Source: Vesta saturnalis (taxonomy: Eukaryota > Arthropoda > Insecta > Coleoptera > Lampyridae). Taken from it: a DNA stretch of 64,000 nucleotides. Within the stretch, counting starts at the first letter, position 1, and every line of letters starts with the position of its first letter. Shown here piece after piece: positions 47,014 through 58,909 of the stretch. A program made the translations under genes and the position numbers. The stretch covers positions 1,276,501 through 1,340,500 of the forward strand of contig JARFJB010001603.1 of the NCBI GenBank assembly GCA_036346205.1, written 5' to 3'. A model generated the notes under the pieces. It was given only the letters and a program-made list of their open reading frames with translations, ran no database searches and had not been told where the DNA came from.

Positions 47014-48073
47014 CTATAAATGTTCAAATTGACGGCCGTTTTGTAAAATACAACTATTAATTCTTCTTCTCGTACTGGAAACAGCTGTTTCGATTTCGTC
47101 TCGTGGAATCGAATTTATTGCAATTTCAATTCGGTGAATCATGTCCTCTCGGGTGGTTGGTCTCGTTTCGTAAACAATATCTTTTATTCTTCCCCACAAG
47201 TAGAAATCTAATACAGTTAAATCCGGGGATCTAGGTGGCCACGGAAACAAACTACCCCTTCCCATCCAGCGATTTGGGTATCTAACATTTAAGAAATCAC
47301 GGACTCTTCGGGAATAGTGTGAAGGACATCCATCATGTTGATACCACAGGGATGCTCTCACGTCAAGGGGAATGTCTTCTAAAAGATTGGGCAAGTCATT
47401 TTGTAAAAAGTTTAAATAAGATTCACCATTTAGGTGTCCATGAAAAACAAATAGTCCGATAATTCTGTCACCTAAAACACCACACCACAAATTTACACTC
47501 CATCTGTTTTGGTGATCCACTTCACGCATCCAGTGAGGATTTGTTTGCGACCAATAATGCATATTGTGCAAATTAACTCTGCCGCAGCTAGTAAAAGTAG
47601 CCTCATCGGTCCATAAAACTTTGGAAAGGAATCGAAGATTTTCACTACACATGTCTCTCAGCCAATAGCAATAGTCGAGCCGCCTGTCAAAATCAGTGTC
47701 TGATAAAGCCTGGTGTAAAACTAGATGATAAGGATGCAGCTTAAAATCCTTAAAATTCTGAACACAGAAGCAACACTTACACCTAGTTCTGTGGAAATCT
47801 CCTGATGCTTACGTGAGGCTCCGATTCTACGTACGCAAGAACATTAATACTATTGTCTTCATTTCTTATGCGACGTCTTCTGACAGGAAGTGGAATACGT
47901 CGTACATTTCCTGTTTGTCTTAAACGTGTTGCCATTCGCCGAAACACTTTTCTAGTGTAGTGCCTTCGATCAGGATATCTGATAGCATATTGTCGTTCCG
48001 CAATAGCTGCATTTTGAAAACATTCATAATACACGGCAAGCATGTCGTAAGCCTCGGCATTGGTATACGACAT
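47014..48073 (-). pseudogene. DD41D transposase, nearly intact
   Basis: ATG at 48073 (MSYTNAEAYDMLAVYYECFQ) begins the N-terminal helix-turn-helix region, followed by the basic linker PLPVRRRRIRNED. The first aspartate is in VLWTDEATFT near 47610, the second in YQHDGCPSHY near 47340, the third in SPDLTVLDFYLWG near 47200, 41 residues apart. The tail CILQNGRQFEHL ends at 47014. Frameshifts between about 47790 and 47660 are the only clear defects, and the 212 codons after them are open. The last 20 codons lie inside the left terminal repeat. About 350 residues. Confidence 0.9.
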
Positions 48074-48302
48074 TTTTGAAGGATAGCACTAATTTCTGAT
48101 AAGGTACAATGAAACCCAAAACTAATGAAGGAAAAAATTTTTATAACACAACATCAATCAAAATTAAGTAAGTTGACAACTATTTCAATTTATTTACCTC
48201 CATGGAAACGAGCCGACTTTGTTCCGCAGCAAATTAGATTATTATTTTAAAACACACCACATTAGAATTATGCCTTAGAAGTTTTATATGATGTTATAAA
48301 CG

Positions 48303-49390
<1,088 letters not shown>

Positions 49391-50076
49391 CGGACAAACT
49401 TTGCGTAGTGATTCTAGACCCAAAAATAAGAAAAAAAGTTTATATAAACCCAGGTCCGGAAACGCTTCGTTTAGGACCTACAGGGTGTGCAAAAATTTTA
49501 TTTTTCTCGGTTTTATGGCGATATTTTGCGAACAAATTTAAATTTGGAGCACGGGGGTTTTTGTGGTCGCGAAACTTAAATATTTTATTGATTGTGATGC
49601 TGCCTGCAGAGGGCGCCATCTACAGTGGTATGTTAAAAGTTAATTGGCCTTAACTTTTTTACCACCTGGTATATTGACGTCCCGTTTGAATTGGTTTGTT
49701 CCCTTTTCAGTTCTAAGCAAAAAAGGTATACTTGGTCGATGCCTCTCAGATCAACCGTTTTCGAGATATTGGTTGATGAACAGTTTAATCTATTTAACCA
49801 GCTATTGAATCTCTTGCCATTTTAGCAGGCTTTGACTAAAACAAAATGACAAGTTGTTGTTTAGATACACAAATATATTTATGACATTTGTGGTTACTCT
49901 TGTTGATACAGCGTCCCAAATTTCAAATTAACGTAAAACTGAGGAAAATAAAATTTTTTCACACCCTGTAGGTCCTAAACGAAGCGTTTCCAGACCTGGG
50001 TTTATATAAACTTTTTTTCTTATTTTTGGGTCTAGAATCACTACACAAAGTTTGTCCGTAGAGTTTCTGGACACCC

Positions 50077-50078
<2 letters not shown>
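49391..50078. mobile_element. Palindromic MITE with a second MITE at its centre
   Basis: Outer arms 49391-49480 and 49979-50057 are near-perfect complements (CGGACAAACTTTG...GTTTAGGACC). The right end continues 20 bp further to CAGGGTGTCCAGAAACTC, which the left end lacks. The inner unit is 49481-49978, with ends CAGGGTGTG-AAAAATTTTA flanked by TA at 49479-49480 and 49979-49980. Without the inner unit the outer arms would meet at GGACCTAGGTCC, an exact palindrome. No coding capacity. Confidence 0.8.

Positions 50079-50146
<68 letters not shown>
50079..50146. repeat. TA microsatellite
   Basis: TA dinucleotides with one TACATA interruption, directly after the right end of the MITE. Confidence 0.95.
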
Positions 50147-50148
<2 letters not shown>

Positions 50149-50637
50149 TGGCTAATAAAAAAGAACTTTTTAATACATAAAGAGAAAAGTGATATAACTA
50201 AATATACAGTCTGATTGATTTTATGTCTCCAAGCATATAGATATTTTTTAACATAAAAGATAGAAAAAAAGTTTAAGCAGCAAAAATACTCTACATTCAA
50301 TTATTTATAATGCTACATATTCAGAAAAACAAATTATACAAAAACAAAAGAGCATTGAAAGACAAATGATTTTTTTTAAGTGGAACGGGCACTTTTTTTT
50401 TAATATTCTGCAAGAGGTTTAAATTCTCTTTATAATGGTACCAAATAAGTTATTATTATTTTGGCAATTATAGTCACAATATGTTTTTAAAGTTTGTTTT
50501 CTGTATTCCTATAAATACGAACAAAACCAACAAAATTGGAACAGTAGTCTTGGGAAACAAATAAAAAGCTGTAACAGATACAAACTACATCACTACATTA
50601 TAACTTAGAATCACATGAAAAAAGACAAAAACATGAA

Positions 50638-51600
50638 TTAGATGACATGTTCGAAGTGTTCCCCATTATTTTGAACACATAGTCGGGCTCTTCTTAGTAA
50701 ATTTCTGCGTGCCTTGTGCAACATGTAAGGAGTTATATGACGGCAGACTTCAGTAATTCGATTTCTGAGATTCTCAAGATTTTCGGGAGCTGTGACATAA
50801 ACTTGTTGTTTAACGTATCCCCAAACGAAAAGATCCAAAATCGAAAGATCGGGCGACCTGGCCGGCCAAGGTACTGGACCACCATTCGCTATCCAATTAT
50901 TTCTAAACATTTGACGTAAAACATCTTTAACAACTCTTGAATCGTGGAGGTGCCCCATCTTTCTGAAACCCCATATCACACCGAATAGATACTGGTACGT
51001 CATCCAGCAAGTCATGAAATTCATTTATAAGAAAGTTCCTGTACCTATCACCTGTAAGAGTTCCTTCATAAAAATAAGAACCCATTACAAAATCTTTCAC
51101 AACGCCGAGCCATACGTTAACAGAAAATTTATTTTGATATCTGCATGGTCGTAATTGTGTAGTATTTATGTCATCTCAGTAGTGGTCGTTTTTCCTATTG
51201 GATATACCATTTCTTATAAAGCATGATTCATCGCTCCAAACTATGACATTAACTAAATGACTGTGATTAATCATCCATTAACAAAATGTTATTCGCCGTT
51301 GCTGGCCTCCGTCATTCAGTCCTTGTACTAATTTAATTTTGTAAAGCTTCATTTTGTTCCTTTTAAGTATTGAAAATATCTTGTAATAGGTAAATCCTAA
51401 ATCAACCACTGCTTCGCGTACTTCCGAGGATGCCCTCAAAAGTACGCCAAAACAACAATTTCATCATTTTCCATAACACCTCGCCGATGTCTTTGCTGCA
51501 CTGGTTTTGCACTAAAACCGCTAGCTCTGCGTAAATTTGCTTCCAGTCTAGTAAAAATTCGAGGATGTGGTTGTCGTCACTCGGGATACAAATTTAAATA
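50638..51600 (-). pseudogene. DD41D transposase, degraded
   Basis: N-terminal pieces near 51590-51480 (RIFTRLEANLRRASGFSAKP). WSDESCFIRNG near 51235 gives the first aspartate and VWLGVVKDFVMGSYFYEGTL near 51110 the middle. The second block is FQKDGAPP near 50960, just before a frame break. WPARSPDLSILDLFVWGYVK near 50860 gives the third. The end CVQNNGEHFEHVI stops at 50638. Several stops and shifts are present. Confidence 0.8.
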
Positions 51601-51669
51601 CATTGCACTTGCCTCCAGCGTATTATCATTGCACCGAATAAAAACTCTTAACATATCCCTAGTTCCTGT

Positions 51670-51826
51670 TTTCCTCTCACTTATGATATCATAAAATTTA
51701 AGGTAGCTGTTCACAGGCATCTATTAGCAATTCATTATCCCTCTATCCATCCTCCTAAGTGTTCCTGAATGCTTTAGCACAATAGGCCTAATTTAGCCTG
51801 TTCAGGTCCACAATCATAAAAAAAAA
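51670..51826 (+). mobile_element. Short LINE 3' end
   Basis: About 155 bp with the same C-terminal codons (KVAVHRHLLAIHYPSIHPP), 3' region and A run as the LINE at 16752-17753, but on the plus strand. A severely 5'-truncated copy of the same LINE family inserted in the DD41D element. Confidence 0.88.
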
Positions 51827-53649
51827 ATATCCATTTTTTCATCATTTGTGTAATTATTATTTGCTTGCATTGTGACAGGTAATATTACGAGCACAGAACA
51901 ATAATTTAACTGTCACAAACAATGCTCTAATATTGACATTTGTTTCCCAAGACTACTGTTCCAATTTTGTTGTTTTTGTTCGTATTTATAGGAATACAGA
52001 AAACATACCTTAACAAAATATTGTGACTCAAAATAATAATAACCTATTTGGTCACATTGTAAAGAGAATTTAAAACTCTTTAAGAATATTAAAAAAAAAT
52101 GCTCGTTCCATTTAAACAAAATCATTTGTCTTGCGATGCTCTTTTGTTTTTATGTTATTTGTTTTTCTGAATATGTAGAATTATTAACAATTGAATGTAG
52201 AGTAATTTTGCTACTTAAACTTTTTTTCTATCTTTTATGATAAAATATCTATGCTTGGACACGTAAAATCAATCAGACTATAAACTTTTTTGTTTATGTA
52301 TTTAATTTGATATTTCTCAACAAATAATTCAAAATTAAATTTTTTTCTAATTTTATGTAAACGATTACAAAAAATTTTGTTCGCAACACGTGCGCTGTCA
52401 TCCAGAAATGTGTAAACAGCGCACTAGTTGCGAAAACTATCATAACCATATGATAGTCATTACGGACTTGACGATATACAGAAATATGATTTTGAGGTCA
52501 TTTTTCCTCATTTCAATGAAACAACGTTGTATATCCAAATCGGTTACAACGTTTCTTTACGAAACCAAGGCGGTTACAACGTTGTTTTATGACGAGAAAT
52601 TGAAAAACTAATTTTTATTAATAAAATCCAAAAATTAAATGCGGTACATATTTTTAGACATTGCTCTTAAGACTTAGAAGCTAATATACTTTAGTGGTGT
52701 ATAATCACACATATGTAATAGTTTGGTCAGTTTTTCTTTTTTGATTGGAAGAGGTCATTCATATGCTTCTCTCAGATCGTTCAGGGTTACTTCAATCGTG
52801 GGATTCTTGGGTGATTTTAGTGAATAAGATATCCATGGTTGAATTGTATTCTGGGATTTTCTTATCCGAATACTGTTCGGATCGTCCGATGTTATTTTAT
52901 CCTTCTATATGGCATTTTCTGTATCGGTAAAATGTTTAAAAAACATTTGATGCACGTGAATAACTATGAAGGGATTATATACTTTTGATTTTGCGATTAC
53001 ATCTGTCCATTACAATGGCACGTAAACTGAGGAAAGCTTTTTGTTCCGTTCTTCATAGCAAAGTCTCTGTGACATGGTAAAAAACTGTGGCCGCTAACCA
53101 AAAACTTTTGCTCCACTTGGGTAAAGTATTTTGCTCTGATTGACAGTCAAAGCAATGTTATCAGTTTCCAGTTGTTATTTTGGCCCACAACAAGTTTTCT
53201 TTCCTGTCCTTCACCAAGACGGTGGAAATTTTGGGTGACATAAAGTAGTAAGGCCGATGCGGTTTCAGTAGAGCCTAGATAAGCCATTTCTTTATGCCAT
53301 AACATCATTGTAGCTATACCATTTCCCATATTATGAACACAATAGTTATAGGTAGAAAATTGCCTCTGATAGAATATTGATGAATGTGTTAGATTTGGGT
53401 AAAATAGCACTTACTGTAAATCAGTGCATAGAACCACACAATTAGTATTTACCTTAGCCATTTCGGTATCTTCTCTCAATTTTTGGTAGCCCGCTTCTGC
53501 TCGCATATGATGGATCTTACTCTCAATTTCGATTTTTTTTCTCTCGCCTTCATCCTCCGTTGAGCAAAGTTTCATGAACAGTTTATCACAGTATAAACAA
53601 ATATCTGATCTAGGAAGTCCAAATCGCAAGTGAAATTTACTTTGAAATA

Positions 53650-54836
53650 CAAGAGGTCGTTTTTATATTCTTGGACTAGGCAAGATAAGAGTAGATTAGA
53701 ACAACAACAGAAATTTATTTTACAATAACATCTTTAACCCATTATAAAATTATCCTTTTGGTTTTCTTGCAAAATGGCTTTCAACAGTCGCTATAAGTTA
53801 ATCATCGTCCCTAACTTTTCTTTCCCTTAGTATTATTTTGAGATCTGGAAACAAAAAATAGTCACTGAGGGCTAAATCTGGACTATAAGGTGGATGATCA
53901 ATTTCTACAAAGCCACATTTAACAACGGCAGCTTTTTAAAGTTTTGACTAATGAGCTGGTGCATTATCATGAAGCAGTAGGACACTTTTCACTTTAATAA
54001 CATCTCTGAGGCGATGCATTGAGCTTGCATTATACTCTTCAGATAATCAACCATTAAAATTCCTTGGCAATCCAAAAAAACAGTTGCCATTATTTTTCCT
54101 GCAGAAGGGGCGACTCAACTTTTTGGGAGGACTGGAACCCCTAATATGCCACTGCATCTACTCTTGTTTCGACTCAGGATCAAAATGATGGATCCAAGTT
54201 TGATCTCCGGTGATAAGTCGATTGATATTAAATCTGGTTCGTCCCCACAAACGGCCAAAAATTCTTCACACTTCTCCATTCGAGTAAGCATTTGAAAAGG
54301 CGTAAGCATTCGTGGAACCCATCTCGCACTGACCTTTGTCGTGCCAAGGTAATTGTGTAAAATTCTGAAAACTGTGGTTTCTGAAACTCCTAATAAAGAT
54401 GTTAATTGTCGCTTCTTTAATATTGCATCTTCCAATACCAAACACTTGGTTTTTTCAATAACATCCGAAGTGATCATGTCAACAGACCGACCTGTACGGG
54501 GATCATCATCTAGTGATTCTCGGCCATGTTTAAACAATTTTGACCATTCACAAATAGTCGACTTGGAAGGGAAATTATCCCCGTATACAATCAACATTTC
54601 TTCACGAATAACTTTTGTAGATTTTCCTTGTTTTGTAAGAAACTTTGTAACAGCTGGATATTCAAGTTTGTCCATTTTGAGACGTTGCAACACAGACTAA
54701 CAGATATCAGAACTAATAATTGTTTCGTAAATTGTCAAACACGTTACTTTGGCATATGTGATTTAAAATCAATAAAATGAAAAATTACATTAACATTGTA
54801 AATTGCCTAGTCCGGAAATATAAAAACGACCCCTCG
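53650..54836 (-). mobile_element. mariner-type transposon inside the GQNKN element
   Basis: Bounded by TA (53648-53649, 54837-54838), with imperfect inverted repeats of about 34 bp: CAAGAGGTCGTTTTTATATT and, on the minus strand, CGAGGGGTCGTTTTTATATT. The gene is on the minus strand. It lies between the YSRN and FGLPRSD blocks of the host protein. Confidence 0.88.
53741..54675 (-). pseudogene. mariner transposase (DD34D), broken
   Basis: ATG at 54675 (MDKLEYPAVTKFLTKQGKST). The two helix-turn-helix units run to WVPRMLTPFQMLTRMEKCEE. The first block is TGDQTW near 54200 in a shifted frame (glutamate to glutamine). The second is LLHDNAPAH near 53970 and the third HPPYSPDLALSDYFLF near 53880. 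The first 180 codons are open, then shifts near 54240 and stops follow. A different mariner lineage from 2061-3354 and 55661-56986, judging by the N-terminus. Confidence 0.87.
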
Positions 54837-55660
54837 TACATCGTGATACGTCGATTATGAGACTTGACTCTTGGGTATTTTTCCAAAAAAAGTGTATACA
54901 TTTTTGAGCATGCGTTTCTGCTCTACTGATTTTACTGTTGTGGAAATGACCTAATATGTTCACATATTTCCTGTTTCCTTGAGTTTTTTTGAGATATTGG
55001 CTCTTTAACCCTCCGTCTCTTTGGCTCTTCAACGGAAATAGCGTGTGCTAAGTATTGTGATTGAGCATCATAACCTAGCGCTCTGAACTTCGGGAATAAC
55101 GATTGGTGTTTACCCACCAATAATTCGGCAGAGCACCCATTACATGACTGAGAACACTTGCAGATGTACCTCTAAAAATTGAAATTTTGTTACATAATCA
55201 TAAATAAACTTACTTCATCTGGGCATTTTCAAGCTTCGTTAGGGATATTTCTAGACGAAATGTAGTGGTCACCACTGTCCTTGCAACGTTTTTTACCATT
55301 CTGGTTGCATTATACATCTTTCGTCTTTTTCGTCTATTTAGCTGTGTCATAACTGAATCTGTCAAAGAAATATCCATTTCTGCTTATAACAAAAGCTACA
55401 CACCACGCAAATTATGTAAACAAAACAAACGTGCGGGAAACTATAAGCTGCGGCGGCACATACAACGTTGTTTCACAAAAGAACCAAACTCGGGTGATTA
55501 AAATTGCACCAGAAAATTATATGCCCCTACTAATATGTTGGCGGATTACTTAGGTCGCATCCAAGGTTGTTCCACGGACTCACCGTTTTTACACTGGTGC
55601 TTATAACGTTGTTCCAGCATAGCGCTCAATTAGTGCCTTCCGACTTACACAGTGTATGTA

Positions 55661-56986
55661 CGAGGCATGTTTTTTAAGTAAGTACCGTTTTGCGATTCCG
55701 CCGCCGCAGCGCTACGGTCGGCGTTCCGCGCATGCGCGCTGGTTACCTACATCTCTTGTCTACGCACTGACGCCATTACAGTCTGATTCTTCATTGTATA
55801 CGTTGTTTACTGAGTGTTTAAGATGCCTCCGACAATCGTGAGTCCCGCCGATTGTGAAGTACGGGCTGTTATACGATTCCTTAGTGCTAAAGGCGTAAAA
55901 CCGATCGATATTCATCGTGAGATCTGTGAAGTTTACGGACAAAACATTATGAGTGATGGAATGGTAAGGAAATGGGTGAGAGCATTTAAAGATGGCCGCA
56001 CAAATGTGCATGATAAAGAACAGGTGGGCGTCCTTCGGTCGTTAATGAAGATTTGGTGCAGAAAGTGGACGAAAAGGTGAGAGAAAACAGACGCTTTACA
56101 ATTTCATCATTGTGCGACTGCTTTCCTCAATATTCTCGTAGTGTTTTGTATCGCATTGTGACCGAGAACTTGAATTACCGGAAATTGTGTTCAGGTTGGG
56201 TTCCAAAATGTTGACGGATTTGCACAAAACCCAACGTTTAGACAGTGCATTGACTTTCCTTGAGCGGTACCACAATGAAGGTGAAGATTTTTTAGACCAA
56301 ATTGTTACTGGTGACGAAACATGGGTGGCCTACGTCACACCAGAATCGAAACAACAATCCATGGAATGGCGACATTCATCATCACCCAAAAAAGTGAAGT
56401 TTAAGCAAACAATTTCTGCCCGGAAAATCATGTTCACAGTTTTTTGGGACAGAAAAGGAGTATTGCTAGTGGAGTTTCTGCCTCGTAATGAGACAATCAA
56501 TGCAGCGTCTTATTGTGAGACATTGAACAATCTGCGTCGTCCAATCCAGAACAAAAGACGTGGCAAGTTGAGTAAGGGTATCGTTTTGCTGCATGACAAT
56601 GCCCGTCCACATGTAGCTAATCGGACCAAAGATCTCATCAAATCTTTTAAATGGGAAACTCTAGATCATCCTCCATACAGCCCTGATCTGGCGCCCAGCG
56701 ACTACCATTTGTTCCTGCACTTGAAGAAACACCTGGGTGGTCAGCGTCTTCAAGACGATAACGAAGTCAAAACATTTGTGATACAGTGGTTAACAAGTCA
56801 GGCGGCAGAATTTTATGAGGAGGGTATTCAAAAACTGGTCACGTTATGATAAGTGCCTCAATATTCACGGAAATTATGTAGAAAAGTAGATTAAGGTACA
56901 GGCTTTGATGTAAAAATAATTATTGCGATATCTTTGCACGTCTTTTTTTAATTCCAAAACGGTACTTACTTAAAAAACATGCCTCG
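55661..56986 (+). mobile_element. mariner-type transposon, well preserved
   Basis: Perfect 32-bp inverted repeats (55661-55692, 56955-56986), beginning CGAGGCATGTTTTTTAAGTA, flanked by TA. Length 1326 bp. Identical ends and a transposase with only two single-base defects make it the youngest-looking autonomous-type copy in the window. Confidence 0.95.
55823..56889 (+). pseudogene. mariner transposase (DD34D), two frameshifts
   Basis: ATG at 55823 (MPPTIVSPADCEVRAVIRFL). Two helix-turn-helix units are followed by the GRPS linker, which lies in another frame because of a one-base loss near 56025. VTGDETWVAYV near 56312 gives the first aspartate, LLHDNARPHVA near 56590 the second, HPPYSPDLAPSDYHLF near 56670 the third. 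The second frameshift near 56845 cuts off the tail RYDKCLNIHGNYVEK, whose stop is at 56887-56889. All three catalytic aspartates are intact and 34 residues separate the last two. About 355 residues if whole. Confidence 0.92.
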
Positions 56987-57187
56987 TATAAAAGAAAGCC
57001 TTATGTCAAAATCTGAAAATCAATTTGAGAATTTTTATATACCTTGAAAAAATAATGTTTGTTAAAATTGCCGGTTTTGTTTCTTTTGGGTTAATAATAT
57101 AGTGTTTGTTGTTAAATTAGTATATTCAATGAATTAGTAAACATTATTCGTATATACTTGAATCTTATAACAGAAATTCATATATTA

Positions 57188-57668
57188 CCCTCGCCAGGAG
57201 TGTTCACCACTACGTCATTAATTATTGAATTTAGCTATCCAATTTGTTTATACTGTCTTCTCATATAAAACATTGAATTAAATAAGGATGGTGAACAATC
57301 GTAGTGCATTTGACGAAATCGACATACGGTATTGAATAAGCATATGTAGTGAAAGAGCAAACCTATAAACGCGAAATCAATTTGTTTTATATGCATACGA
57401 ATTTAATTCTTATTTGATTAATACTGATTTCCTTTTCCTACAATTACTTCTTTTAATCATTATTTATTACACGCTTTAAATCAGCTCTAATTTTTACAAA
57501 ACAAATCACAATAAATAAATAATTCGGTATTCTGCAGCTTTAAATGCGGTCAACTCGGGGTATATTCTAATCAGAATTTATTATAACGAAACTAATTGTG
57601 ACTCATTTTTCATATTACACCATATGATTGTATGTGATGATGTAGCGGTAAATACTCCTGGCGAGGAT
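57188..57668. mobile_element. Small MITE, about 480 bp
   Basis: Inverted ends CCTCGCCAGGAGTGTTCACC and, on the minus strand, CCTCGCCAGGAGTATTTACC, extending to a shared C-CTAC-TCA. The interior is AT-rich and non-coding. The family is not assigned. Confidence 0.8.
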
Positions 57669-58279
<611 letters not shown>

Positions 58280-58528
58280 TTTACTTTTAGTAAAAAGGTA
58301 TAAATGTTGCTTAAATTTTGTACATCTACATTTTTGTTGATTGCATTCTCCTCTCTATTAATAAAGTACGTTTCTAAAAAATTTCTTTCAATTTGCTTCG
58401 TTTCTGTACTAATACTTTTACATTTTTATATCCTATTTTGTAATCTAAACTAATTGTGTGAGAGGCCAGAGAGCAACGTTCTAAATCTTTTCTAGCGTCG
58501 CTCTGATGACCAGTTATCCTCGCCTTTT
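58280..58528 (-). pseudogene. PLE endonuclease, C-terminal part
   Basis: Minus-strand continuation of the PLE at 61248-62830 after the Harbinger insertion. ARITGHQSDARKDLERCSLA near 58515 and VLVQKRSKLKEIF near 58400 match the end of the GIY-YIG endonuclease region, followed by KRTLLIERRMQS. Stops follow after the first 60 codons. Confidence 0.7.
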
Positions 58529-58532
58529 GCAT

Positions 58533-58598
58533 ACCTTATACGATCAATAATATTGTCAATACTCAACAATATTGACAATATTATTGATCGTGTAAGGT
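58533..58598. repeat. Terminal hairpin of the Harbinger element
   Basis: ACCTTATACGATCAATAATA... at 58533-58561 and its complement at 58570-58598 form a 29-bp hairpin with an 8-base loop. The motif TATTGACAATATTA-TGATCG occurs again in direct orientation at 58713, 58790 and 61213. Confidence 0.9.
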
Positions 58599-58712
58599 GT
58601 AGTATTGATGAATTGATGAAAATATTGAAGTATTTCCGGATATTTTGAAATCCAAACATCAATATTTCAATACTTTGACCACACCCTACGCCACGACCAC
58701 AAGTAGTGGGGA

Positions 58713-58866
58713 TATTGACAATATTACTGATCGTATAAGGTTATTTCGCATCAATACTTCAGTATTCACAAGTTTTCGTCTTGATTGTATATTGACAATA
58801 TTACTGATCGTATAAGGTTATTTCGCATCAATACTTCAGTATTCACAAGATTTCGTCTTGATTGTT
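58713..58866 (+). repeat. 77-bp direct repeat, two copies
   Basis: Two nearly identical 77-bp units (58713 and 58790) each start with the Harbinger terminal motif and include ATTTCGCATCAATACTTCAG. They lie just upstream of the MADF gene ATG at 58910, so they may be duplicated promoter and transposase-binding sequence. Confidence 0.9.
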
Positions 58867-58909
58867 AGTCTGTGATTTGTTGTGTTTTTTTGTGCATTTG
58901 GTAATAACA

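Larger units (their letters stand above)
50207..52280 (-). mobile_element. DD41D element, 2.07 kb, with LINE fragment inside
   Basis: Ends CAGTCTGATTGATTTTA on the left and the complement of TAGTCTGATTGATTTTA on the right, beside TA. The arms of about 370 bp (50207-50575, 51925-52280) share CCAAGACTACTGTTCCAATT on one strand and TTTCTGTATTCCTATAAATA on the other. More diverged than the other two long-TIR elements, so older. Contains a transposase remnant and a short LINE 3' end. Confidence 0.82.
52950..55172 (-). pseudogene. DLQ/GQNKN/GHSF transposase-like protein, mariner-interrupted
   Basis: Function inferred, not established. From 55172: a Cys-rich start (YICKCSQSCNGC), FPKFRALGYDAQSQYLAHAI, ICEHIRSFPQQ near 54960, YSRNACSKMYTLFLEKYP near 54900. 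After the mariner come FGLPRSDICLYCDKL near 53620, CVVLCTDLQ near 53420 (probable first acid), FYQRQFSTYNYCVHNMG near 53360, LWHKEMAYLGSTETASALLL near 53295, VVGQNNNWK near 53180 (second block, aspartate lost in a deletion), and VSGHSFLPCHRDF near 53090. Block order matches the remnant at 11500-12710, though the finer sequence differs, so these are two lineages of one superfamily. Confidence 0.68.
52430..55630 (-). mobile_element. DLQ/GQNKN/GHSF element with ACAACGTTGT end repeats
   Basis: The gene at 52950-55172 is flanked by repeats of the palindrome ACAACGTTGT. Copies lie at 52521 and 52576 (a decayed one at 52547) on one side and at 55462 on the other, with AACGTTGTTCCAGCAT at 55605. The phrase ACAACGTTGTTTCA is common to both sides in opposite orientation. 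Edges are inferred from these motifs and no terminal inverted repeat or target duplication could be fixed. The mariner at 53650-54836 is nested in it. Confidence 0.55.

Noticed and set aside
52384..52434. Inverted GTTCGCAAC / GTTGCGAAAAC with GTGCGCTGTC / ACAGCGCAC between
   Set aside because: Looks like a small hairpin or decayed MITE end, but no partner end or target duplication was found, so not listed as an element.
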